DNA of 22,255 bases, taken from DATMNI01 sp035570275. GTDB taxonomy: Bacteria > Acidobacteriota > Terriglobia > Bryobacterales > Bryobacteraceae. The stretch covers positions 1 to 22,255 of the forward strand of contig DATMNI010000024.1 in assembly GCA_035570275.1 (NCBI GenBank). Reading direction: 5' to 3'. The notes under the pieces were generated by a model. That model was not told the DNA's origin and did no database searches. It saw only the letters and a list, made by a program, of their open reading frames with translations. The position numbers and the translations under genes are program-made. Below, in pieces: positions 13,295 to 20,091 of the stretch. Numbering within the stretch: position 1 is the stretch's first letter; the number at the start of each line of letters is the position of its first letter.

Positions 13295-14110
13295 ATGGAT
13301 GACGACAAGACCACTGCGAGGCCCGACTGGCTGACCGTGGCAGCCATCGCGGTTGTCACGCACGCCCTTTCCGTTTCTATCCATGAGGCCCTCGGCCATG
13401 GGGGAACCTGCGTCGCCGTGGGCTGCACTCCGCGCCTTCTCACCACCATGCAGTTTCAAGGCGATGAACATTCGTTGCCGAAACTGGCGGTCGACGCCAT
13501 TTCGGCCGGAGGATCCGTCGCCAATCTGGTCGCGGCCGCCATCACGACTCTGCTTCTGCGGCGCCACCGCGGTTGCGCACGCACCGGCTGGTTTTTCCTG
13601 TGGCTGTTTGCCACCGTCAACCTGCTCGCGGCAGCCGGATACCCTTTGTATTCCGGCCTCGCCAACATTGGCGATTGGGCCAATATCGTGCGAGGCCTCA
13701 AACCTGCATGGCTCTGGCACTTGTGCCTCGCCGCCATCGGCGCACTCAGCTACTGGTTTGCCACCCGCTGGTCAATGGACCGCCTGGGCCGCCGCCTGCG
13801 GGGCGCGGGTAGCCGCGTTCCGGCCGCCTATCGGTACACGCTCGTAAGCTACATCGCGATGAGCGCGTTTGCCATCGCTGGCGGCATGTTCGAACCCGGT
13901 GGCGCGTTCCTGGTGCTGATCTCCGCCGCCGCCGCCTCGCTGGGAGGAGCCTCGGCGCTAGCCTGGGGGCCGCAACTGCTGCAAGATCCCCACTTGGGCG
14001 AGCCGCCCGAAGAGCCGCTTCAGGTCCCTCGCGACGCGCGTTGGATGATCGCGGCGGCGCTCGTCGCGCTTGCGTTCGTGGCCGTTCTCGGCCCTGGCCT
14101 CTCGTTATAA
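13295..14110 (+). CDS. Integral membrane protein with HEALGH motif (possible M50-like)
   Basis: This 271-residue protein has about six hydrophobic segments. The first span (about 12-30) ends in SIHEALGHGG, with His30, Glu31 and His35. Another conserved-looking block is YPLYSGLANIGDWANIV (117-132), with Asp127 and Trp128. Site-2 and related M50 peptidases have HExxH within a membrane span and a distant Asp, but here the spacing is HExxxH. Either this is a variant metal site or only a resemblance. No signal peptide or soluble domain is present, and the C-terminal tail is a span. It is divergent from the MFS exporter and has its own TATAAT. Function is unknown. Confidence 0.75.
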   Translation: MDDDKTTARPDWLTVAAIAVVTHALSVSIHEALGHGGTCVAVGCTPRLLTTMQFQGDEHSLPKLAVDAISAGGSVANLVAAAITTLLLRRHRGCARTGWFFLWLFATVNLLAAAGYPLYSGLANIGDWANIVRGLKPAWLWHLCLAAIGALSYWFATRWSMDRLGRRLRGAGSRVPAAYRYTLVSYIAMSAFAIAGGMFEPGGAFLVLISAAAASLGGASALAWGPQLLQDPHLGEPPEEPLQVPRDARWMIAAALVALAFVAVLGPGLSL

Positions 14111-14858
14111 CGGTGCTGGCCTTCCATCCCAGCCCAGCGCGCAACCACCACCGCCGTCTGGGGCGTCGCTGGGGCGCGTGAAGCCGACGACGTGGCCAGG
14201 CCCCAGGGTCAGCAGGCGAGGAATGGTAATCTTTGGTATCGACTGAAGGACATCATTCCCAGGCGCCTTTTCTCAGTGTCTCCGCGCGGACGCCGCCACT
14301 GGGCCACGGCTCCGCCGTCGGTGTTCGACGCAGTAGCGCCAGAACCAGAGTCAAAATCGTCCGGTTCGCGGCCGAGTCAACTGTCTCCTCGACGCCGGCT
14401 TGCTCTGCCTCCACAGCCTTGCGGCAGGTTAGGGAGTGCGCGCACGGTGGGCAGCATGGTGGTTGAAAGCGCACTACGTAGTTTATCTGTAGGCAATTAC
14501 CGCGTTTCCGCCATGCACAAGTAATCTCAGAAAATGTAAGATTGTTTCAGTCTCAAAGGGGCTCTTTCGCAGGTCTTGACAGATGATCCGGTGAGAGTTC
14601 GCCGTAACCATACGGTTATGGGTTGGAAGGGGGATTACGGCGTCTGTCACACGAACTTCGCCCGATGATTCTGGATGATCTCCGGCCTGCCGCCTGGGTA
14701 TCATTACTACCGGTTCGCTGTGCGTGCGGTCTCTTTGAAGACACAATGGGTCGCCGGCAGCATTCCGAGTGCATGTCAGTGCAGGGTCATCTCATTAGCC
14801 CGGCAACCTTCACTCCAAATCATGTAAACGCACTTATATAACTGAAAGGGAAACAATC
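14111..14858. other. Intergenic stretch, no intact gene seen
   Basis: About 750 bp contain no open frame that I can support as a gene. Several short frames exist on both strands, but they lack family marks and ribosome sites. The only recognisable item is a short histidine kinase remnant at 14623-14691. A small hairpin (TAACC-ATAC-GGTTA) lies at 14605-14618. A TTGACA at 14576-14581 has no -10 partner. Confidence 0.6.
14623..14691 (+). pseudogene. Remnant of a NarX/UhpB-type (HisKA_3) histidine kinase
   Basis: The frame reads LEGGLRRLSHELRPMILDDL. This is very close to the dimer/H-box pattern of HisKA_3 kinases (RRLSHELRPxILDDLGL), with His at the phospho-acceptor position. Upstream the frame is closed at 14605, and after DDL the family pattern (GLVPAL...) is lost at once. 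Only about 20 residues are recognisable, so this is a scrap of a decayed gene or, less likely, chance. Confidence 0.4.
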
Positions 14859-15050
14859 ATGGCTACGGAATTAGTTTGGGTCGGCGGCATTTTCGTCGCA
14901 GCCGGCGGTGCTCTCGTTTTTGCTCTCGCCTATACTCTCATTCGTCTGCGGGGATTATCCGCGATAAACTCGATCACCGACAATGCCAGGATAAAGCTAT
15001 TGCCTCATCCGGCCAATAGACCTATCATCGAACGGTCGACAGCGTCTTAA
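14859..15050 (+). CDS. Small single-span membrane protein, function unknown
   Basis: This 63-residue open frame starts at an ATG preceded by GAAAGGGA at about 8-nt spacing, a good ribosome site. It has one strong membrane span (about 5-30, VWVGGIFVAAGGALVFALAYTLIRL) followed by a basic tail, giving a predicted inside C-terminus. I do not recognise a family. TATAAC at 14837-14842 could be a -10, but it is very near the ribosome site. Its 3' end runs antisense toward a decayed epimerase fragment. A 6-bp hairpin (CTGTTT/AAACAG) follows the stop but lacks a terminal T-run. Confidence 0.55.
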   Translation: MATELVWVGGIFVAAGGALVFALAYTLIRLRGLSAINSITDNARIKLLPHPANRPIIERSTAS

Positions 15051-15098
15051 CTGTTTTTTCACCAAACAGGGCAACCCGATGGAGCGCCTAAAAGTCCT

Positions 15099-15290
15099 TG
15101 CCTCCGCGCCGACGCACCTGCGGATTAGGGCTGGTATGACGTGCGACGATTCCAGATCCAAGTTGTCGCCCGGCCCATAGAGGTTGACCGGCAGGCGGAA
15201 GAGGGCGTAAACCAGATCACCGAGTACAGCGCCAACCTGAGGCTGACAAGCGCGAATAAGGCCCTTGGCGTCTCCATAGCCAATCAGAAT
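15099..15290 (-). pseudogene. Fragment of a sugar-nucleotide epimerase (GDP-fucose synthase-like)
   Basis: On the minus strand the frame reads YGDAKGLIRACQ, then LPVNLYGPGDNLDLESSHVI and PALIRRC. This matches the block of NAD-dependent epimerases/GDP-L-fucose synthases in which YxxxK is the catalytic pair and NLYGPGDNFD...SSHVIPALI follows about 26 residues later. Only about 60 of the expected 310 or so residues are recognisable. There is no nucleotide-binding GxxGxxG upstream, and the reading after PALIRRC is unlike the family. It is a truncated, decayed copy. Confidence 0.65.
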
Positions 15291-16232
15291 ACCGCTTGGC
15301 AGGCCCAGGGAGCTGCAAAAGTGAAGGCCGCTGGTGTTCAGGCCGCCAAAGCAAACAGACTCGGCGCTTCGCCAGCGAGGCACAGCACTTCGCTGGCCTC
15401 GCCGGCCGCTCGCGCAATTCGAGGCGAATCCCGCGCGGCCCCGTCATCGACCACGGGCTGGACCGCGACGTGCTTCGCGCCCGCTCGTGCGATTCGATCC
15501 GTCGTCGCTGGGCGCGAGGGTGGGCGAGTGCCGTCGGGATCGAGCAGCCGCGCGCGGGTTGCGTCCGGAACACTCGTTCAGCGCGCCAGGGCGGCAAGGT
15601 CGTTGGAGCCCCGGGACGGCCGCTTCACGCGGGCCGCCGTTGTCTCTGGTCTGGCTTGCCACCAGCCGCCCGATCACGAAGGCAGCGGAACCGAAGTACT
15701 AGCGAAGGTTAGGAAGCGGTACGCAGCTGACGCTATTTCTTTCGGAAACTGGTAGTGGCCCGTGCCCGAACCAAAGCCATCCGCCAGGTGCTCCAGGATG
15801 TGATATTGCGCGTGCACATCCCAAAACATCCCAGTGAACCTGAGAGCGGCGGGCATCAGGATGCTGGTGGCGGTGGACTTATCGCACAAAAATCCGGGAC
15901 GGTGTATTTACAGGGCATTCGTAAGGCCGCAAATCCCTACAGAACGCAAAAGGCATCCGCTTCAGTATCGGACAGAGTCAATCGGTCACAAGTCCCTTTG
16001 GATCCGGGTAATTAAGAATATCGGGTATTGAGCTAGTGTTGACCAAAGAAAAGCTGAGAAGATGTGCTGTAAAAGCCAGCTTTGAGCGGTGAGCCTTCGT
16101 CAGTTGCGCCGTTTGCCCCAAGTGCGGGCTGACACCCGCAAGGGTGATCGCTGTCGAACCTCTCGTTTGTTCCGGCGAGCCGACAATCGCGTCACCTTTT
16201 CACGGCGGTTGCATCCTGGGAAGCAGGAAGGA
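15291..16232. other. Gene-poor stretch of unclear origin
   Basis: About 940 bp carry several overlapping open frames on both strands, none with a clear ribosome site, domain or composition that I can defend. The longest plus-strand frame (15141-15755) is Ala/Arg-rich and resembles an antisense or high-GC chance frame. Given the decayed genes on either side, this is probably degenerated coding DNA. Confidence 0.5.
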
Positions 16233-16627
16233 AAGATCACGGAAGTATTGGCTCGAAGTTCGAAGTCGCCGCCTGAGGTCATCGGGTGATTGGCGACCGG
16301 CCGATTGACAGGCGGCTCGGATGAAGGCATGACGCCGCCGAGTTCCTTCTGGCGTCGCTCGCGACGTGCGCGGCCTACTATGCGGCTCAATATTTGAAGA
16401 TGCGCAAACTGCCCGCCGATGGCATGAAGGTGCGAGTCAGCGTGGAAAAGGATTTGCAACCGGCCCAGATGGTATCGTTCCAGATCGAGGTCGTCGCGCC
16501 CGGCTTGGATGAGCGATAGCAAGCCGGTACTCTGCGAGTCGTATGGGCCTGTTTTATTCACAACACACCGTTGGGAGCGCCCACAATCGAAATCGCGATC
16601 CATCCTGCCGCGCTCACGAAGGTTTAG
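16233..16627 (+). pseudogene. Broken OsmC-family gene (peroxide-reducing thiol protein)
   Basis: Piecing frames together restores almost a whole OsmC-like protein of about 130 residues. GSKFEVAA, then TGA (16274-16276) where Arg is expected, then GHRVIGDRPID. One extra base near 16310 leads into GGSDEGMTPP. One base is missing near 16339, and then EFLLASLATCAAYYAAQYLK follows. A TAG at 16517-16519 interrupts after GLDER, and then QAGTLRVVWACFIHNTPLG and a final stretch run to TAG at 16625. Both reactive cysteines (LATC and ACFIHN) remain. OsmC proteins reduce organic hydroperoxides. Two stops and two frameshifts make it non-functional unless the sequence has errors. The start is not visible. 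Confidence 0.85.
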
Positions 16628-16704
16628 TCGCGAGACCAGGCCGCATAATCTTGACGAGAAAACGGTAGCTGATGGCACGATGACATTTGCCCGCACCATG
16701 ATGG

Positions 16705-16733
16705 TTGCGTTCTGAATAGAAATGCGCGATAAA
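16705..16733 (+). promoter_or_regulatory. Possible promoter of the cytochrome-sugar dehydrogenase gene
   Basis: TTGCGT (16705-16710) and GATAAA (16728-16733) are 17 bp apart, with 3 and 4 matches to consensus. The start would fall at about 16740, next to the ATG at 16742, so the transcript would be leaderless. No ribosome site is seen, which fits. The match is weak. Confidence 0.3.
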
Positions 16734-16741
16734 TTCATTGA

Positions 16742-18448
16742 ATGCTCCGTGTAATGAATTTGGTTATTCTGACTGTCCTCGCCGTCGCCTTGGCTGCGGT
16801 CGCTCAAACATCGCGCTCAGTAGGGGATGGTGTCTACACGCCGGAACAGGCGGATCGTGGCAAAATTGCCTATTTCGAACATTGTGCCAACTGCCATGGT
16901 GCCCAATTGGGCGGCGGCGATGAGACAACCGCGCTTGCTGGCGGCAAATTCCTGACGACTTGGCGCAATCATTCCGTCGATGAACTCTTCGAGCGTGTTC
17001 GAGTCACCATGCCGGCAGACCGGCCGGGAACCCTGAGCCGGCAAGAAATCTCCGACATCTTGGCCTACATCTTCGCTGCCAATAAGCTCCCCGCCGGCGG
17101 CGCGGAACTCAGCATTCAAAGTGGGTCGCTCAAACAGATCCGGTTCCAGACAACGGTCATGCCAGGATCGCAATCGCATGGTGCGCCAAACGGCGCGGCA
17201 CCTCCCGTTACGCCTTTCCGTTCTAACAACTCGAACGAGGGGTCGGCGCCGACTATGGTGGAAGGCCAGCCGATCGAGAGGCGACCACCGGAAAAACTCG
17301 ATGACCAGCCCGTATTCCCCGAGCAGACCCGTGCACCGTATCGCGCATCAGCGTCCTTCCGGGTCACAACGCTGATCGACAATATGCCCGCGCCGTGGAG
17401 CCTCGCATTCCTACCGGGCGGTAAAATTCTCCTCACCGAAAGGCTGCCCGGCAGCATACGCATTCTGGACACCAAGGGTGTGCTTTCGGAACCCGTGGCC
17501 GGTGTGGCCAACTTGGCGTCGCCCTCCGCAAAGGACATTGGCCTGCTAGACGTGGTGCTTGACCCGCTTTTTGCGACCAACCACCAGATTTTCTTCACCT
17601 TTTTCGATTTTGTCGACGGCACGAACAGCAATACATTTGTCGCGCGCGCCCAGCTCGATGAAGCCAAATGTGCCTTGAGCGCCGCGAAGGTCATCTTTCG
17701 CGCCCAGCCAGCAATGCCGTCCAAGAGGCTTGGCGGCAAGACCGGAGGCCGAATCGCGATCGCGCCTGATGGGAGTCTGTTCGTAACGATCGGCGACCGG
17801 TCGGATTCGCCACCGTGGGACGTCGCGCAACGATTAGACAATCATCTAGGCAAGATCATTCACATCACGGCTGAGGGTGCACCTGCGTCCGACAATCCGT
17901 TCATAGGAAAACCGGGGGTTCTGCCTGAGATTTGGGCCTATGGCATTCGCAGCCCAGAAGGCTTGGCATTTGATCCGAGAACCGGGCGTTTATGGGAAAA
18001 CGAGCACGGTCCCCGCGGCGGCGACGAGTTGAACATCATCGAGAAGGGCAAGAATTACGGATGGCCAGTGGTTGTTCACGGCATTGACTATCCGGGTACC
18101 GCGATCGGCGAAGGCATCGCGCACAAGCAAGGCATGGAAGAGCCGGTGTATTACTGGGACCCTGTGATCGCACCTTCAGGCCTCGCTTTCTATGCCGGCA
18201 CCATCTTTCCGCAGTGGCGAGGCAGCATCTTCGTCGGTGGCCTGCGCTCCATGATGCTTGATCGGCTCATGATCGTAAACGACAGGGTCGTGGCGGAAGA
18301 ACCTCTGCTGACTCATTTGCAGGCCCGCATTCGGGACGTGCGCGTCGGGCCCGACGGCGCCGTCTACGTACTGACCGACAGCGGCACTGCTGGGATCTCA
18401 CCGCACACGCCGTTGACTAGTAAGCTGTTGAAACTCACGCCCAAATAG
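16742..18448 (+). CDS. Cytochrome c-PQQ-dependent aldose dehydrogenase fusion
   Basis: This 568-residue periplasmic protein has a signal peptide (1-22) and a c-type cytochrome domain (about 30-120). Heme is bound by CANCH (Cys48, Cys51, His52) with Met90 as likely axial ligand. A Pro-rich linker (about 140-200) leads to a beta-propeller of the Asd/YliI soluble glucose dehydrogenase family (about 205-566). Typical segments are APWSLAFLPGGKILLTER, GIRSPEGLAFDPRTGRLWEN (Arg403) and EHGPRGGDELN...GKNYGWP. It should oxidise sugars with PQQ and pass electrons to its own heme. The usual HxxGR site of the general-base His reads KTGGR (333-337), so His is missing in my alignment. The second ATG (residue 5) is an alternative start. 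Confidence 0.9.
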   Translation: MLRVMNLVILTVLAVALAAVAQTSRSVGDGVYTPEQADRGKIAYFEHCANCHGAQLGGGDETTALAGGKFLTTWRNHSVDELFERVRVTMPADRPGTLSRQEISDILAYIFAANKLPAGGAELSIQSGSLKQIRFQTTVMPGSQSHGAPNGAAPPVTPFRSNNSNEGSAPTMVEGQPIERRPPEKLDDQPVFPEQTRAPYRASASFRVTTLIDNMPAPWSLAFLPGGKILLTERLPGSIRILDTKGVLSEPVAGVANLASPSAKDIGLLDVVLDPLFATNHQIFFTFFDFVDGTNSNTFVARAQLDEAKCALSAAKVIFRAQPAMPSKRLGGKTGGRIAIAPDGSLFVTIGDRSDSPPWDVAQRLDNHLGKIIHITAEGAPASDNPFIGKPGVLPEIWAYGIRSPEGLAFDPRTGRLWENEHGPRGGDELNIIEKGKNYGWPVVVHGIDYPGTAIGEGIAHKQGMEEPVYYWDPVIAPSGLAFYAGTIFPQWRGSIFVGGLRSMMLDRLMIVNDRVVAEEPLLTHLQARIRDVRVGPDGAVYVLTDSGTAGISPHTPLTSKLLKLTPK

Positions 18449-18817
18449 CTTTCCAAACAATTGGCCGGTCACGAAGCAATGTTGCGCCTCGTGCTGTCCG
18501 CGCTGAAGCCGGGCGGAATCCTCGTTGTTATGGATGGCATGTGGAACGAACACGAATCGCGGCCCCGTGAGGAACAAGTGAAATTTCACGAGTTGGCGCC
18601 CGCATTATCGAGACCGGAAGTGGAGCAAGCCGGTTTCGAGATCGTCGAAGTTCGCGATCCATTCATCGAACGCGCTGCAGACTGTCACCTGAATAGGAAA
18701 ATCGACGAGATCATTATGCAGGCCGGATTTCGCATCGCGGAGCTGACGACCTTATATATTCCGGGACCTCGCCCAATGACGTACACGTACCAGGGCGCCG
18801 CGCAAAAATTCGCTTGA
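18449..18817 (+). pseudogene. Chimeric C-terminal pieces of two SAM methyltransferases
   Basis: The frame continues from the stop of the sugar dehydrogenase in the same phase, with TTG (18461) or ATG (18479) as possible starts. The first part (LRLVLSALKPGGILVVMD, then HELAPALSRPEVEQAGFEIV, DPFIERAADC) is the C-terminal half of a class I methyltransferase; the SAM-binding GxGxG is absent. After Cys the sequence turns into another methyltransferase tail of UbiE type (KIDEIIMQAGFRIAELTTLY, then IPGPRPMTYTYQGAA). Without the SAM site the product should not be an active enzyme. It looks like a deletion fusion of two genes. A short expressed protein cannot be excluded. Confidence 0.65.
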
Positions 18818-18823
18818 ACCGGA

Positions 18824-19447
18824 TCATCCTGCCCGTAACGCCGCAAGCATGGCCGGACTAGAGCGCACCTTCTCGGATTCCAGCATCCTGGGTTCGACCG
18901 TTGCTCCGGCGGCCATCAATTGAGTCACAATTTCGATTTGCCGGCCGTGATTGCCCGCAGGCGGGTTGCACCAGCCATGAACCGCCCAGCCGAGCGGCGG
19001 CGACTTGTACTTCTCGTCTTTGAGGTCCACGTCCGAGCCCTGGATTAACCTCCCCGCTAGAAGATCCTCGCCAAGAAGCGCAGCCCAATGGAGGGCAGTT
19101 TCACCGAACAGTCCGCGCAGTTCCGGTTTGGCTCCAGCGTTCAACAAGCAAAGCCCAACGTCTTCGGCTCCCAGGCTCGCTGCGCCAATCAGCGGCGTTT
19201 CACCCGTGCCGCGTTTGTTGAAGTTGAGATCCGCACCAGCCCGGATCAGCGCTTCGACGAGGAGCAATTCCCTACCTCTTTGCAGCGTGCCATCGAACAG
19301 CATGTCCGAAATGAAGTGGAGCGGATGGGTCAGACAATTGTTCTTGTCGCCCCACTCGATCAGTTCATTCGCACGCGATGAATCCTCGGACAGAAGTTCC
19401 CCTAATGCGTTTGCGTCCCCGTTCTGGATCGCTGTTTTCACATCCAT
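18824..19447 (-). CDS. Ankyrin repeat protein
   Basis: This 207-residue cytosolic protein is built of ankyrin-like repeats. An N-terminal cap (MDVKTAIQNGDANALGELLSED) is followed by repeats seen in VEALIRAGADLNFNKRGTGE, TPLIGAASLGAEDVGLCLLN, AGAKPELRGLFGETALHWAA, and IVTQLMAAGATVEP near the end. The usual TPLhxAA and LLxxGAdxN signatures give about five units. No signal peptide or enzyme domain is present, so it is likely a protein-binding module. The ATG at 19447 is chosen because the repeat cap begins there; a start at 19477 would overlap the upstream gene. It follows the decayed thioredoxin-like gene by 7 nt on the same strand, so they were probably one operon. Confidence 0.85.
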   Translation of the reverse strand: MDVKTAIQNGDANALGELLSEDSSRANELIEWGDKNNCLTHPLHFISDMLFDGTLQRGRELLLVEALIRAGADLNFNKRGTGETPLIGAASLGAEDVGLCLLNAGAKPELRGLFGETALHWAALLGEDLLAGRLIQGSDVDLKDEKYKSPPLGWAVHGWCNPPAGNHGRQIEIVTQLMAAGATVEPRMLESEKVRSSPAMLAALRAG

Positions 19448-19454
19448 GCTAATC

Positions 19455-20049
19455 TCATTTCGCGCCCGCTTCATCAATATTATCGCCGTTCACGGCCCGA
19501 ACCACAGCTTGGCGTGCTTCGTCGAGAACGTGCACCACCGGTCCACCCTCATAGGAGCGGGGGCGGTGGGCGGTCTTCCCAGGTGGCGCCGGCGGGAAAG
19601 ACGGCGATGTTGTCCCAGACGATGCTCCCAAGGTCGTGCTCACCCATTGCACCGGAAATCAGGCGCGCTTTGTCCCAGAGCTATACGGCGCTCGTGTTCG
19701 AAATCCGGCCGGGCGTTGCCGTTGAAGGTGACGACCAATCGGTGAACAACACCGGCTCCCACACGACGACCCCCCCCGCCGGCTTATCGGCAAATCCCGT
19801 CATCATGTGATTGAATGCAGAGGCCCCCTGCAGACATACCGGTCAAGTTGGCGACAAGAGCAACAGGACTCGCACCCCGCCCTTCGCAGCATTGAACTCG
19901 CTCTTGATTTCGACGACATTCTCGGCGACCCGTCGTGATGACAACTCCTTGGCGAATTGCCGCTGGCCGCCAGCCTCATCAGTCTTGCTGTTTCGGGTCT
20001 TTTCTTCATTCTCCCGTTTTCCGAGCCAATGAAACTGATGAGACTCTTC
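19455..20049 (-). pseudogene. Broken thioredoxin-like gene with TGA in a UxxC context
   Basis: On the minus strand one frame reads DEAGGQRQFAKEL, VAENVVEIKSEFNAAKGGVR, VLLLLSPT, then TGA (19843-19845), then PVCLQGASAFNH. It continues with DKPAGGVVVWEPVLFTDW and, after a TAG (19681-19683, where Gln is likely), LWDKARLISGAMGEHDLGSI, VWDNIAVFPAGATWEDRPPP. One extra base near 19555 shifts the frame to YEGGPVVHVLDEARQAVVRA, with the stop at 19455. Strand-SPT-x-P-V-C is a thioredoxin-fold redox site, with TGA at the first Cys position. The TGA may be selenocysteine or a nonsense change. The TAG, the frameshift and the absence of an in-frame start show decay. The rest matches a secreted or cytosolic family of unknown function that I know only by pattern. 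Confidence 0.7.
19816..19845 (-). promoter_or_regulatory. SECIS-like hairpin after the in-frame TGA
   Basis: Ten nt after the TGA (19843-19845), TGCAGGGGGCCTCTGCA (19832-19816) folds into a hairpin. It has five perfect pairs (TGCAG/CTGCA), one G-T pair and one G-C pair, with a small G-rich loop. Position and shape resemble bacterial SECIS elements, which lie just downstream of the UGA and expose a loop G. The match was judged by eye and not computed. Confidence 0.4.
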
Positions 20050-20091
20050 TCAGTCTGCCGGCTGTGCAATTACCTATGATATGACGCGATG

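Noticed and set aside
14576..14581. TTGACA as a -35 element
   Set aside because: No -10-like hexamer lies 16-18 bp downstream, and no supported gene follows closely.
15051..15071. CTGTTT...AAACAG hairpin as terminator of the small membrane protein gene
   Set aside because: Only six mostly A/T pairs, and the T-run lies in the loop instead of after the stem.
15385..15660. Phosphoribosyltransferase-like remnant on the minus strand (GAKHVAVQPVVDDGAARDS, then EASEVLCLAGE)
   Set aside because: The pattern recalls the end of a PRTase domain, but it is short, lacks the PRPP loop and shares the stretch with other frames; too weak to annotate.
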